A stretch of 62,522 nt of DNA from Pseudomonadota bacterium (GCA_018240595.1 JAFEFL010000003.1:1-62522); one strand, 5' to 3'; shown: positions 1 through 8,535, counted from the stretch's first letter. Notes: generated by a model from the sequence alone, not told the origin. Translations and numbers: made by a program.

Positions 1-4
1 CCGT

Positions 5-97
5 GAGGCGCCTCTCCGCGATCGCAAGCGGAGAGAAGACGCCTCGCCAGCGTCTCGGGCGGCCGCGCCGGCCGCTCAGGAGGTTTCGCAAACCTCC
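5..97. repeat. cluster of three adjacent hairpins in the leading non-coding stretch
   Basis: The first 316 bases hold no gene I can support. Three hairpins follow one another: an outer GAGGCG (5-10) / CGCCTC (40-45) stem around CTCTCCGC (12-19) / GCGGAGAG (28-35); GCGGCC (59-64) / GGCCGC (70-75); and GGAGGTTT (79-86) / AAACCTCC (90-97). CCGTGA at 1-6 could also pair with TCACGG at 102-107. It may be an extragenic palindrome cluster or the terminator region of a gene left of the window. Confidence 0.5.
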
Positions 98-250
98 GCG
101 TTTCACGGCGCTCCGCTCCCCTCGATTTTTCCAGACGGGACGGACATGGAAGGCAGGCCGCCCCGGGCCTTCGACAACAGGGGCGATGGCGCTCGCCGCC
201 GCAATCCTGAAGCGCGACAAAGTCGATTTTTTGCGTCGCAATTCGCTCTC

Positions 251-277
251 TTGCCGCCGCCCGTTTCGCCCTATAAT
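251..277 (+). promoter_or_regulatory. candidate sigma70 promoter of gcdH
   Basis: A consensus TATAAT lies at 272-277, with TTGCCG at 251-256 as a possible -35 box and a short 15-bp spacer. Transcription would start near 284, leaving a leader of about 30 bases that contains AGGAG at 307-311 before the ATG at 317. The -10 box is convincing; the -35 box is weak. Confidence 0.5.
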
Positions 278-316
278 GACGCACGAAACCAAGGTTCCCG
301 CGCACCAGGAGTTCTT

Positions 317-1534
317 ATGTCGCAAGCCGCCGAGAAGCGTCCCAGCAAGCCGTCGATGTTGAAGGACAAGGACTTCCAGTGGGAGGACCCGCTCGGCATC
401 GAATTCGAGCTGACCGAGGACGAGCGCATGGTGCGCGACACCGCCAAGGGTTTCGCGCAGGACTACCTGATGCCGAAGGTCACCGAGGCCTATCTCAACG
501 AGACCCACGATCCGAACAACCTGCCGGAGATGGGCAAGCTCGGCCTGCTCGGCCCGACCATCCCGGAGGAATACGGCGGCGCCGGCCTCGGCTATGTCGC
601 CTACGGCCTGATCGCCCGCGAGATCGAGCGCGTTGACTCAGGCTATCGCTCGACCATGTCGGTGCAGTCCTCGCTCGTGATGTATCCGATCTATGCCTAT
701 GGCTCGGAAGCGCAGCGCCGCAAATATCTGCCCAAGCTCGCCACCGGCGAGATGGTCGGCTGCTTCGGCCTGACCGAGCCGGATCACGGCTCCGATCCGG
801 GCTCGATGGTGACGCGCGCCGAGAAGGTGGCGGGCGGCTACAAGCTCAACGGCGCCAAGACCTGGATCTCGAACGCGCCCTTCGCCGACATCGCCGTGGT
901 GTGGGCCAAGCTCGACGGCGTCATCCGCGGCTTCATCGTCGAGCGCGGCATGAAGGGTTTCTCGACGCCGAAGATCCAGGGCAAGCTGAGCTTGCGCGCC
1001 TCGACCACCGGCGAGATCGTGCTCGCCGATTGCGTGGTGCCGGAAGAGAACCTGCTGCCGAACGCGCAAGGGCTCGGCGGTCCGTTCGGCTGCCTCAACA
1101 ACGCGCGCTACGGCATTGCCTGGGGCGTGATGGGCGCCGCCGAGTTCTGCTGGCACGCCGCGCGCCAGTACACGCTCGACCGCAAGCAGTTCAACCGGCC
1201 GCTCGCCGCCAACCAGCTGGTGCAGAAGAAGCTCGCTGACATGCAGACCGAAATCGCGCTCGGCCTGTCGGGTTGTCTGCGTCTCGGCCGCATGATCGAG
1301 CAGGGCCGCGCCGCGCCGCCGTCGATCTCGCTGATGAAGCGCAACAACTGCGGCAAGGCGCTCGACATCGCGCGCGTTGCCCGCGACATGCACGGCGGCA
1401 ACGGCATCTCGAGCGAGTATCACGTGATGCGCGTGCTCTCGAACCTGGAAACCGTGAACACCTACGAGGGCACGCACGACATCCATGCGCTGATCCTCGG
1501 CCGCGCGCAGACCGGCATCCAGGCGTTCTTTTGA
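317..1534 (+). CDS. gcdH: glutaryl-CoA dehydrogenase (acyl-CoA dehydrogenase family)
   Basis: This 405-residue flavoprotein would oxidise and decarboxylate glutaryl-CoA to crotonyl-CoA in lysine, tryptophan and aromatic catabolism, passing electrons to ETF. The acyl-CoA dehydrogenase signature is [16 protein letters not shown] and the FAD-domain motif [15 protein letters not shown] follows. Near the C terminus [16 protein letters not shown] matches the GcdH type and carries the catalytic glutamate at about residue 384. The ATG at 317 was chosen because AGGAG precedes it at 307-311; the frame stays open upstream to 146, but that extension is low-complexity and unlike the family. Length fits GcdH. 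The gene is monocistronic and ends at a palindromic repeat facing a convergent hydrolase. Confidence 0.93.
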   Translation: MSQAAEKRPSKPSMLKDKDFQWEDPLGIEFELTEDERMVRDTAKGFAQDYLMPKVTEAYLNETHDPNNLPEMGKLGLLGPTIPEEYGGAGLGYVAYGLIAREIERVDSGYRSTMSVQSSLVMYPIYAYGSEAQRRKYLPKLATGEMVGCFGLTEPDHGSDPGSMVTRAEKVAGGYKLNGAKTWISNAPFADIAVVWAKLDGVIRGFIVERGMKGFSTPKIQGKLSLRASTTGEIVLADCVVPEENLLPNAQGLGGPFGCLNNARYGIAWGVMGAAEFCWHAARQYTLDRKQFNRPLAANQLVQKKLADMQTEIALGLSGCLRLGRMIEQGRAAPPSISLMKRNNCGKALDIARVARDMHGGNGISSEYHVMRVLSNLETVNTYEGTHDIHALILGRAQTGIQAFF

Positions 1535-1545
1535 GGACTTGCTTT

Positions 1546-1611
1546 CCCTCTCCCCGCTTGCGGGGAGAGGGTGGCGAGCAGCCTTAGCTGCGAGCCGGGT
1601 GAGGGGGCCTT
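1546..1611. repeat. extragenic palindromic repeat, CCCTCTCCCC type
   Basis: CCCTCTCCCCG (1546-1556) pairs with CGGGGAGAGGG (1561-1571), and a second small hairpin GCAGC/GCTGC (1578-1591) follows before GTGAGGGGGC. It lies between the convergent gcdH and hydrolase genes, where it could act as a shared terminator. Related copies lie at 22565-22590 and 52590-52736. Confidence 0.7.
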
Positions 1612-1625
1612 ACCCAAAGGTCCGG

Positions 1626-2471
1626 TCAGCGGCTTGCAGCCACCATTCGCGCCAGTTCGACGATGCGCTTGACCATCGCGCTGCCGGCATCGGTCAGCGG
1701 GTCGAGCACCGTGAAGTGATTGGCGCCGTCGATCGCTTCGTAACGCGTTTCGACATTGTCTTGCCGCCAGGCCTCGGCGAAATCCTTGCTCTGCCGCAGG
1801 AACTCGTTCGATTCGATGCCGCCGACCACGGCATCGAAGGTGCGGCCGGACGGCACCGGCCAGAACAGCGGCGAACATGCGCGCGCCGTCTGTTCGGTCA
1901 GTTTCAGATCGACATTGAGCGGCGTCGTCAGCAGCTTGGTCGTGTCGTAAACGCCGGAAATGCCGTAACCCGCTGGCACCAGATCGCTCGGCGCCTTGGG
2001 GTCGAGCGTTTCCCAATCGGTCGCCACCAGGCACGCCGATAAATGTCCGCCGGCGGAATGGCCGTAGGCGACAAAGTGTTTCTTGTGCGCGCGCCACAGA
2101 TGCAGCGCCGCCGCGCGCATCTGCTCGGTGATCTGCGCAATCGAGACAGTCGGCGCGAGGTCGTAGCCGACGACGGCGACAGAGACGCCATGCGCGTTCA
2201 CGCCTTTGGCCATCTGGCTGAATGACGCCGGCGACAGGCTTCGCCACCAGCCGCCGTGAATGAACACGGCGAGCGGCGCGTCGGCGCCCGCATGATGGCC
2301 CGGAAAGAAGTCGATGGTCTGCCGCGGCGACGGCCCGTAGGAAATGCCGAGCTCCGCCTTCGGTGACGCGGCGCGGTAGGCGGCGCCGTCGGCTTCCCAG
2401 CGTGCGAAGATCTGCGGATGGTCCGGCACGCGGGCGCGGTTGTCGTATTCCTTGGTGTAATCGACGGCCAT
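1626..2471 (-). CDS. alpha/beta hydrolase, esterase/arylformamidase-like
   Basis: The 281-residue protein has the alpha/beta-hydrolase core of the hormone-sensitive lipase / kynurenine formamidase kind. FIHGGWWRS supplies the oxyanion HGGW motif, AYGHSAGGHLSA the nucleophile elbow GHSAG, and IDGANHFTVLDPL near the C terminus the catalytic histidine. It has no signal peptide, so it should be cytosolic and act on a small ester or amide. N-formylkynurenine is a family possibility, but no kynurenine pathway gene is adjacent, so the substrate is left open. It is convergent with gcdH and divergent from mmcB across a palindromic repeat. Confidence 0.8.
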   Translation of the reverse strand: MAVDYTKEYDNRARVPDHPQIFARWEADGAAYRAASPKAELGISYGPSPRQTIDFFPGHHAGADAPLAVFIHGGWWRSLSPASFSQMAKGVNAHGVSVAVVGYDLAPTVSIAQITEQMRAAALHLWRAHKKHFVAYGHSAGGHLSACLVATDWETLDPKAPSDLVPAGYGISGVYDTTKLLTTPLNVDLKLTEQTARACSPLFWPVPSGRTFDAVVGGIESNEFLRQSKDFAEAWRQDNVETRYEAIDGANHFTVLDPLTDAGSAMVKRIVELARMVAASR

Positions 2472-2481
2472 GGGCTTTTCC

Positions 2482-2570
2482 TGTCATGGCCGGACTTGTT
2501 CCGGCCATCCCGCTTAGGAACGCAAATTGCTAACCTAAGCGGGGTCGCCGGGACAAGCCCGGTGACGACA
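2482..2570. repeat. composite extragenic palindrome, GTCATGGCCGG type
   Basis: The element has a hairpin GGCCGGA/TCCGGCC at the left, a central inverted pair CCGCTTAGG / CCTAAGCGG, and a right hairpin around CCGGGAC/GCCCGG. It fills the space between the divergent hydrolase and mmcB. A relative with the same GTCATG...CATGAC layout sits at 44486-44573. Confidence 0.65.
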
Positions 2571-2596
2571 ACGTTGATATTCGATATCTTGTTTGA

Positions 2597-3085
2597 ATGG
2601 CTCACGCTCTCGTCAAACCGCTCGTTCTGCCGGCCGATGGCCGCCAGTCGGAAACCGCGCTCGCGGTGGCGCGCGGCACCGCGCGGCTGCTGCACGCCCA
2701 CGGCTTCTGCGTCGTCAGCGAATTGCCGCTGCCCTCCGGCCGCCGCGCCGATCTGGTGGCGCTGCGCGACAATGGCGAGATCTGGATCGTCGAGATCAAG
2801 TCGTCGGTCGCCGATTTCCGCGCCGACCAGAAGTGGCAGGACTACCGCGCGCATTGCGACCGGCTGTTCTTCGCCACCTCGCAGGACGTGCCGTGCGAGA
2901 TCTTCCCGCCGGATACCGGGCTGATCGTCGCCGATGCCTTCGGCGCCGCGTTCTATTGCGAGGCGCCCGAGCACAAGCTCGCCGCCGCGACGCGCAAGTC
3001 GATGCTGGTGCTGGTCGCCCGCGCCGCGGCGCTGCGCTTGCAATCGCTCATCGACCCGAACGGGCCGTACGCTGAATTTGTCTAG
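2597..3085 (+). CDS. mmcB: MmcB family DNA repair protein (DUF1052)
   Basis: This 162-residue protein matches the MmcB/DUF1052 family. MmcB was described in Caulobacter as part of the response to mitomycin-C damage, and the family is predicted to have a PD-(D/E)XK nuclease fold. RRADLVALRDNGEIWIVEIK contains the expected D...EIK catalytic pattern, followed by KWQDYRAHCDRLFFA, also typical. Length agrees with the family. The start lies just after a palindromic repeat with no clear Shine-Dalgarno sequence. It is followed by a small palindrome and the convergent regA gene, so it is probably transcribed alone. Confidence 0.85.
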   Translation: MAHALVKPLVLPADGRQSETALAVARGTARLLHAHGFCVVSELPLPSGRRADLVALRDNGEIWIVEIKSSVADFRADQKWQDYRAHCDRLFFATSQDVPCEIFPPDTGLIVADAFGAAFYCEAPEHKLAAATRKSMLVLVARAAALRLQSLIDPNGPYAEFV

Positions 3086-3164
3086 CGCGGCGCGTGAGCG
3101 CCAAACGCCGTCTCCGCCCGCGCCGGCGGGCGATCCAGTTCTGAGGTTCTGTCGAAAGGGCTGG

Positions 3165-3184
3165 GTCCCCGCTTTCGCGGGGAC
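3165..3184. repeat. extragenic palindrome, GTCCCCGC-tttc-GCGGGGAC
   Basis: A perfect 8-bp-arm hairpin with a TTTC loop lies between the convergent mmcB and regA genes and may terminate both. The same core recurs at 24282-24301 and, with one change, at 57038-57058. Confidence 0.7.
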
Positions 3185-3191
3185 GACACAA

Positions 3192-3770
3192 TCAGCGCGG
3201 CGCCCTTTTGGCCAGAATGCGCTGCAAGGTGCGGCGGTGCATGTTGAGCCGGCGCGCGGTTTCCGAGACGTTGCGGCCGCACAGTTCGTAGATGCGCTGG
3301 ATGTGCTCCCAGCGCACGCGGTCGGCCGACATCGGATTCTCCGGCGGCTCGATCTTCGGGCTCTCATGCGCCAGCAGCGCGGCGAGAACGTCGTCGGCAT
3401 CGACCGGCTTGGCGAGATAATCGACGGCGCCGAGCTTCACCGCGGTCACGGCGGTGGCGATGTTGCCGTAGCCGGTGAGGATGATGCCGCGCGCCTCGGG
3501 CCGCTGCTTCTTCAGCGCCGAGATGACGTCGAGGCCATTGCCGTCGCCGAGGCGCATGTCGACCACGGCAAAAGCGGGCGCCGACTTCTCGAGCTGCATC
3601 AGGCCGTCGGACACCGACTCCGCGGTCGTCACTTCGAAGCCGCGCTGTTCCAGCGCCTTGGCCAGCCGCTGCAGGAACGACTTGTCGTCCTCGACGATCA
3701 ACACACTGCGGTCGGCAATGTTGTCGAGCGGCAGCGGCATCTCGACCGTGTCGTTCATGGCAACGTCCAT
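3192..3770 (-). CDS. regA: RegA/ActR/PrrA family redox response regulator
   Basis: This 192-residue regulator has an N-terminal receiver domain: acidic pocket IVEDDKSF, phospho-acceptor Asp71 in VVDMRLGDGNG, and Lys121 in YLAKPVD. A Fis-type helix-turn-helix follows, with RNVSETARRLNMHRRTLQ at about 166-183, nearly invariant in RegA/ActR/RegR. The family switches photosynthesis, nitrogen fixation, CO2 fixation and respiration genes with redox state. It is the second gene of regB-regA, 126 bp downstream of regB; a RegR-box-like site in that gap suggests extra autoregulation. An alternative start is Met5. Confidence 0.92.
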   Translation of the reverse strand: MDVAMNDTVEMPLPLDNIADRSVLIVEDDKSFLQRLAKALEQRGFEVTTAESVSDGLMQLEKSAPAFAVVDMRLGDGNGLDVISALKKQRPEARGIILTGYGNIATAVTAVKLGAVDYLAKPVDADDVLAALLAHESPKIEPPENPMSADRVRWEHIQRIYELCGRNVSETARRLNMHRRTLQRILAKRAPR

Positions 3771-3854
3771 ATCCTGTCCTTGCTCCTCGGCTGTGCGGCG
3801 CTTCGATCGCGCCGGTAACCCAAGGAGCTATGCATAGTCCGCGACCCGCGCGAG

Positions 3855-3869
3855 GGTACAAAACGTCGC
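3855..3869 (-). promoter_or_regulatory. RegA/RegR-box-like site upstream of regA
   Basis: On the minus strand the 15-mer GCGACGTTTTGTACC fits 13 of 15 positions of the RegR-box pattern GNGRCRTTNNGNCGC as I recall it from Bradyrhizobium. It sits about 85 bp before the regA start, in the regB-regA gap. Nearby GCTATGC (3827-3833) and GCATAGC (3868-3874) form an inverted repeat. The site is predicted, not established. Confidence 0.4.
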
Positions 3870-3896
3870 ATAGCTGATCCCGCCGTTATGGCGAAA

Positions 3897-5264
3897 TCAA
3901 GCCCCCGCAAGACCGGCCATTCGCTCGAAATCGCCCCGGTTCCAGCGCAATTTGACGATGGCGCCGTGCTTGGGCGGCAACTGGTTGGCAAAGACGATGC
4001 TGGCGCCGGAGCGCTCGAGCAGCGTCTTGGCGATGAAGAAGCCGAGGCCGAGACCGGCCGGCTGGTCGTCATTGCCGTCCGGCTTGCGGCGGCGGGTGGT
4101 GACATAGGGCTCGCCGATCCGCGCCAGGATATCGGGCGCGAAGCCGGGTCCGTCGTCGGTGATCGTGATCTCGATGGTGGCGTCATCCCACTGGGTCACG
4201 ACATCGACCTGTTCGCGGGCGAAATCGACGGCGTTCTCCAAGAGGTTGCCCAACCCGTAGATGATCGCCGGATTGCGGGCGCCGACCGGCTCGGTCTCGT
4301 GCTCGGACGGCGCGCTGACGTTAATGACGACGTCGAAATCGCGATGCGGCGCCACCACTTCCTCGATCAGCGAGGTGATCGGCGTGCGGTCGAACGGCGC
4401 GCCGCTCGACGACAATTCGGTGATCTTGGACAGGATATCGCGGCAGCGCGACGCCTGGCTGCGCAGCAGCCGCACGTCCTCGCCATGCGGCGCGTCGGCC
4501 GGAATGGCGTTCTCCAGCTCCTTGGCGATGACGGTGATGGTGGACAGCGGCGTGCCGAGTTCGTGGGCGGCGGCGGCGGCGAGTCCGTCGAGTTGCGACA
4601 GATGCTGCTCGCGCAGCACCACCAGTTCGGTGGCGGCCAGTGCGTCGGCGAGCTGGCGCGACTCCTCGGTGATCTGCCACGCATAGACGCCGATGAAGCC
4701 GATGGCGAGCAGGATCGAGAGCCAGACGCCCATCATGTAGACCGGCGGCAGCACCAGCGGATCGGCGTCGTCCCACGGCAGCGGATAATGCGTAAACACC
4801 AGAAGCGTCGCGCAGGCCACCGCGAAGATGCCGAGCAGCACGGTGAAGCGCGGTGGCAGCGCCGTCGCCGACAGCAGCACCGGCCCGAGGAACAGGAAGG
4901 AGAACGGGTTCTGCAGGCCGCCGGTCAGATACAGCAGCACCGCCAGTTCGGCGATGTCGAAGGCCAGCAGCCAGGCGGCGCGGTCCGGTTCGAGGCGCTG
5001 CGTCAGGTGGAAGCGCAGGCGCAGCGCGATGTTGAGCCAGGCCGACAGCGCGATGGCGGCGAGGCAGGTCCACAGCGGCAGCGGGAATTCGAGGCCGAAA
5101 TACACGACCAGCACGGCGGTGGTCTGGCCGACCACGGCGAGCCAGCGCAGGCGGACCAGCGTATCCAGACGCACATTGCGTCGCGGGTGATGCTGGGCAA
5201 GTTCGAGGGCGGGGGGCATGAGGGGAGTGTAGCCTATTTCCATGGGCCGCATCTGCCACGTCAT
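3897..5264 (-). CDS. regB: RegB/ActS/PrrB family redox sensor histidine kinase
   Basis: The 455-residue membrane kinase has about six hydrophobic segments (residues 40-195) including GGLQNPF (115-121), the ubiquinone-sensing motif of RegB. The phospho-acceptor His234 lies in AAAAHELGTPLSTI. Cys274 in ASRCRDIL falls where the RegB redox-active cysteine is expected. The ATPase domain shows LENAVDFA (N box), TDDGPGF (G1) and GLGLGFFIAKTL (G2). It senses quinone/redox state and phosphorylates RegA, encoded next in the same direction. Several in-frame Met codons lie near the N terminus (1, 5, 8, 16), so the exact start is uncertain. The ABC exporter genes are divergent. Confidence 0.92.
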   Translation of the reverse strand: MTWQMRPMEIGYTPLMPPALELAQHHPRRNVRLDTLVRLRWLAVVGQTTAVLVVYFGLEFPLPLWTCLAAIALSAWLNIALRLRFHLTQRLEPDRAAWLLAFDIAELAVLLYLTGGLQNPFSFLFLGPVLLSATALPPRFTVLLGIFAVACATLLVFTHYPLPWDDADPLVLPPVYMMGVWLSILLAIGFIGVYAWQITEESRQLADALAATELVVLREQHLSQLDGLAAAAAHELGTPLSTITVIAKELENAIPADAPHGEDVRLLRSQASRCRDILSKITELSSSGAPFDRTPITSLIEEVVAPHRDFDVVINVSAPSEHETEPVGARNPAIIYGLGNLLENAVDFAREQVDVVTQWDDATIEITITDDGPGFAPDILARIGEPYVTTRRRKPDGNDDQPAGLGLGFFIAKTLLERSGASIVFANQLPPKHGAIVKLRWNRGDFERMAGLAGA

Positions 5265-5321
5265 GGCCCTTGCGTCCGAGGTGGCGGAAGGTCACATGTT
5301 GAAGGAGAGCCGGGCTTTCGA

Positions 5322-6080
5322 ATGGACGCTAAAGCCACCGCCGCTGCGATTGCCGTCAGGGACCTCGTCAAGCGCTACAAGGGCGTGGCGGCGGTCGATG
5401 GCATCTCCTTTGCGCTTCCCTCGGGCTCGGTCACCGGCCTGCTCGGCGGCAACGGCGCCGGCAAGACCACCACCATCGCCATGATCATGGGCCTCGTCAC
5501 CCCCACCGCCGGCGCCGTCTCGGTGCTCGGCGCGGCGATGCCGGCGCAGCGATACCGCGTGCTGCATCGCATGAATTTCGAGAGCCCCTACGTCGACATG
5601 CCGATGCGGCTGACCGTGCGGCAGAACCTGTCGGTGTTCGCGCAGCTCTACGGCGTGGCCGACGCGACGGAGCGCATCACGCAATTGGCGAGCGAGCTCG
5701 AGCTCAACGAATTCCTCGACCGGCCGACCGGCAAGTTGTCGGCGGGGCAGAAGACGCGGGTGTCGCTGGCCAAGTCGCTGCTCAACGAGCCCGAGGTGCT
5801 GCTGCTCGACGAGCCGACCGCGTCGCTCGATCCCGACACCGCCGACTGGGTGCGCGCGCGCCTCGAGCGCTACCGCAAGGAGACCGGCGCGACGATCCTG
5901 CTCGCCTCGCACAACATGAACGAGGTCGAGCGGCTGTGCGAGCGCGTCATCATCATGAAGCGTGGCCGCATCGAGGAGGACGACGCGCCGGAGGCTTTGC
6001 TGGCGCGCCACGGCCGCGAAAATCTGGAGGAGGTGTTTCTCGACGTTGCGCGCGGGCGGCAGGCGGAGGCAATGCGATGA
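5322..6080 (+). CDS. ABC transporter ATP-binding protein (ABC-2 exporter type)
   Basis: This 252-residue ATPase has Walker A GGNGAGKT (42-49), signature LSAGQKTRV, Walker B VLLLDEPTASLD and the switch histidine in ASHNMNEVE. It belongs to the drug/polysaccharide ABC-2 class and would energise the permease encoded next. The ATG at 5322 fits the family N terminus; the frame is open far upstream, but that part is antisense to regB and not a gene. The partner permease is separated by a 120-bp palindromic element, which may weaken co-expression. The substrate is not predictable. Confidence 0.88.
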   Translation: MDAKATAAAIAVRDLVKRYKGVAAVDGISFALPSGSVTGLLGGNGAGKTTTIAMIMGLVTPTAGAVSVLGAAMPAQRYRVLHRMNFESPYVDMPMRLTVRQNLSVFAQLYGVADATERITQLASELELNEFLDRPTGKLSAGQKTRVSLAKSLLNEPEVLLLDEPTASLDPDTADWVRARLERYRKETGATILLASHNMNEVERLCERVIIMKRGRIEEDDAPEALLARHGRENLEEVFLDVARGRQAEAMR

Positions 6081-6107
6081 GCGTGGGTGCATGCACGCCG
6101 TTCTTTT

Positions 6108-6227
6108 CCCCTCCCCCCGCGAAGCGGCGGGGAGGGGTCAGGGGTGGGGGGCGTTTGCCCTCGGCTTGCCAGTTTCCCCCCACCCCCAACCCCTCCCCAC
6201 CACGCAAAGATTGCGTGGGGGGAGGGG
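6108..6227. repeat. MITE-like palindromic element inside the ABC exporter operon
   Basis: Perfect 11-bp terminal inverted repeats CCCCTCCCCCC (6108-6118) and GGGGGGAGGGG (6217-6227) bound a 120-bp element with internal hairpins: GCGGGG-type on the left, CACGC/GCGTG on the right, and GGGTGGGGGG facing CCCCCCACCC. It encodes nothing and lies between the ATPase stop and the permease start. Confidence 0.65.
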
Positions 6228-6234
6228 AGTCGCG

Positions 6235-7077
6235 GTGTTGCGAGTCTTTGCCATGAGCACCGCCGCATCCGACGCCAGCCTCAACTTCTCGTTCCATCGC
6301 GTCAGCGCGATGGTGCGGCGCTATTGGTATCTCTTGATCTCGTCGTGGCCGCGCATTCTCGACCTGATCTACTGGCCGACGGTGCAAATGCTGATGTGGG
6401 GCTTTCTGCAGCTCTATGTCTCGAAGACCGCGGGTTTCGCCGCCGGTGCCGCCGGCACATTCATCGGCGCGGTGCTGCTGTGGGATATCCTGTTCCGCGG
6501 CCAGCTCGGATTTTCCATCTCGTTCCTCGAGGAGATGTGGGCGCGCAATCTCGGCAACCTGATGATGTCGCCGCTGCGGCCGACCGAGTTCGTCGCCGCG
6601 CTGATGGTGATGAGCATCGTGCGCCTTGCCATCGGCATGATCCCGGTGTCGCTGCTGGCGATCGCGTTCTTCGGATTCAATCTGTGGGCGCTCGGCCTCG
6701 CGCTCGTTGCCTTCTTCGTCAACCTGATCCTGACGAGCTGGGCGATCGGCATCTTCGTCGCCGGCCTGCTGCTGCGCAACGGCATGGGCGCCGAGAGCAT
6801 GGCGTGGACCATCATGTTCCTGTTCCTGCCGCTGACCTGCGTTTATTACCCGGTGGCGGTCTTGCCGGCATGGCTGCAATACGTGGCATGGTGCCTGCCG
6901 CCGACTTATGTGTTTGAAGGTATGCGGGCGCTGCTGATCGATCACGTTTTCCGCGGCGACCTCATGCTGGAGGCTTTCGCCTTCAACGCGGTGCTGTTTT
7001 CCCTGGCGTCCTACGCCTTTGTCCGGCTGCTGGAGAGCGCCAGGGCCAACGGCGCCCTGGTCCAGACCGGTGAATAG
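6235..7077 (+). CDS. ABC-2 type transporter permease
   Basis: The product is an integral membrane permease with about six hydrophobic segments and the ABC-2 domain. IYWPTVQMLMWGF and RNLGNLMMSPLRPTEF are typical of the transport-permease YadH/NodJ-like group. It should pair with the ATPase just upstream. The start is ambiguous: GTG at 6235 (280 aa) has GGAGG and GGGGAG five to nine bases upstream, donated by the right end of the palindromic element, whereas ATG at 6253 (274 aa) has no Shine-Dalgarno sequence. I chose the GTG. The exported substrate is unknown. Confidence 0.83.
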   Translation: MLRVFAMSTAASDASLNFSFHRVSAMVRRYWYLLISSWPRILDLIYWPTVQMLMWGFLQLYVSKTAGFAAGAAGTFIGAVLLWDILFRGQLGFSISFLEEMWARNLGNLMMSPLRPTEFVAALMVMSIVRLAIGMIPVSLLAIAFFGFNLWALGLALVAFFVNLILTSWAIGIFVAGLLLRNGMGAESMAWTIMFLFLPLTCVYYPVAVLPAWLQYVAWCLPPTYVFEGMRALLIDHVFRGDLMLEAFAFNAVLFSLASYAFVRLLESARANGALVQTGE

Positions 7078-7209
7078 GAGCGGTAAATCGCTGGAAAATT
7101 TACCGTTTTGTCCTCGTAAACAAGTTCCCAAGGATTACAGCCTATTGTTGACGCGGTCACTCAAAAGCGACAGTGTGCCGCAGTGCAGCAGAAGCCGGGG
7201 TCTGAACTG

Positions 7210-8535
7210 ATGCCAATCGGCGAATTCGACGGAGCGGCAGCGATGCCGTCCGGGAATGGCGGCGCTTTGTCGACGCCACTCTACTGGCTTTATGAAATGG
7301 GCCACGCCGCGCTCGATCCGTCGCGCGCCTTCGCCGACGCCACCAAGCTGTTCTTCCGCAATCCGGCCAATCCGCTCGCGCACACCACCTACGGCAAGTC
7401 GGTGGCCGCTGCCGCCGAGTTGTTCGAACGCACCACGCGTATCTACGGCAAGCCGGACTGGGGCATCGAAGAAACCGTGGTCGGCGGCGGGCGCGTGCCG
7501 GTGAACATCCAGCCGGTCTGGGAGCGTCCGTTTTGCCGCCTCTTGCATTTCGAACGCGACATTGAACACATCCCGCGCCGGCCGCAGCCGAAGGTGCTGA
7601 TCGTGGCGCCGCTGTCCGGCCATTACGCGACCTTGTTGCGCGGCACGGTTGAGGCGTTTCTGCCCAATCACGAAGTCTACATCACCGAATGGCGCAACGC
7701 GCGCAACGTGCCGCTGTCGGAAGGCCGTTTCGATCTCGACGATTACATCGATTACGTCATCTCGATGCTGCACATGTTGCAGGGCGAATGCCACGTCGTC
7801 GCCGTGTGCCAGCCGGCGGTGCCGGTGCTGGCGGCGGTGTCGGTGATGGAAGGCAATGACGATCCCTATGTGCCGCACAGCATGACCTTGATGGGCGGGC
7901 CGATCGACACCCGCTCCAACCCGACCGCGGTGAACAAGCTCGCGGAGGGCAAAGGCATCGACTGGTTTCAGCGCAACGTCATCACCAAGGTGCCGTTCCC
8001 GCATGCCGGTTTCATGCGCGACGTCTATCCGGGCTTCCTGCAGCTCTCCGGCTTCATGAGCATGAATCTCGATCGCCATCTCGAGGCGCATCGCAGCCTG
8101 TTCTCGCACCTGGTCAAGGGTGACGGCGACTCGGCGCAGAAGCATCGCGAGTTCTACGACGAGTATCTCGCCGTCATGGATCTCTCGGCCGAGTTCTATC
8201 TGCAGACGGTCGATACCGTGTTCATCAAGCACGCGCTGCCGAACGGCACGATGAAGCATCGCGGCCTGCCGGTCGACCCGAGCAAGATTCGCCGCGTCGC
8301 GCTGATGACGGTGGAAGGCGAGCTCGATGATATTTCCGGTCTCGGCCAGACCGAGGCGACGCATCGGCTGTGCCCGAACATCCCGTCCGACGACAAGGTG
8401 CACTACGTGCAGAACGGCGTCGGCCATTACGGCGTGTTCAACGGCTCGCGCTTCCGCTCCGAGATTCAGCCGCGCATCGCCGACTTCATGCTGTCGCACA
8501 ACGGCGGCCACGGCGGCGGCAAGAAGCGCGGCTGA
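7210..8535 (+). CDS. phaZ: intracellular polyhydroxyalkanoate (PHB) depolymerase
   Basis: The 441-residue protein matches intracellular PhaZ, which releases 3-hydroxybutyrate from native PHB granules. The N terminus MPIGEFDGAA followed by PLYWLYEMGHAALDPSRAF is characteristic. The nucleophile is a cysteine, about Cys200 in VVAVCQPAVPVL, as in Ralstonia PhaZ1, and the C-terminal VGHYGVFNGSRFR carries the catalytic histidine. A GTG at 7183 would add nine residues; the ATG at 7210 fits the family better. bdhA, the next step in 3-hydroxybutyrate use, lies 50 kb away in this window. Confidence 0.92.
   Translation: MPIGEFDGAAAMPSGNGGALSTPLYWLYEMGHAALDPSRAFADATKLFFRNPANPLAHTTYGKSVAAAAELFERTTRIYGKPDWGIEETVVGGGRVPVNIQPVWERPFCRLLHFERDIEHIPRRPQPKVLIVAPLSGHYATLLRGTVEAFLPNHEVYITEWRNARNVPLSEGRFDLDDYIDYVISMLHMLQGECHVVAVCQPAVPVLAAVSVMEGNDDPYVPHSMTLMGGPIDTRSNPTAVNKLAEGKGIDWFQRNVITKVPFPHAGFMRDVYPGFLQLSGFMSMNLDRHLEAHRSLFSHLVKGDGDSAQKHREFYDEYLAVMDLSAEFYLQTVDTVFIKHALPNGTMKHRGLPVDPSKIRRVALMTVEGELDDISGLGQTEATHRLCPNIPSDDKVHYVQNGVGHYGVFNGSRFRSEIQPRIADFMLSHNGGHGGGKKRG

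Noticed and set aside
3..362. A 119-codon frame at the window start.
   Set aside because: It is Arg/Pro-rich, overlaps gcdH in another frame, and runs through the hairpin cluster; no family is recognisable.
3888..5321. An N-terminal extension of the ABC ATPase frame by 478 codons.
   Set aside because: It is entirely antisense to regB and has no domain; the ATPase fold begins at 5322.
7147..7176. A TTGACG-based promoter and a PhaR-like GC motif before phaZ.
   Set aside because: No acceptable -10 box lies at the right distance, and the TGC-rich motif is imperfect.
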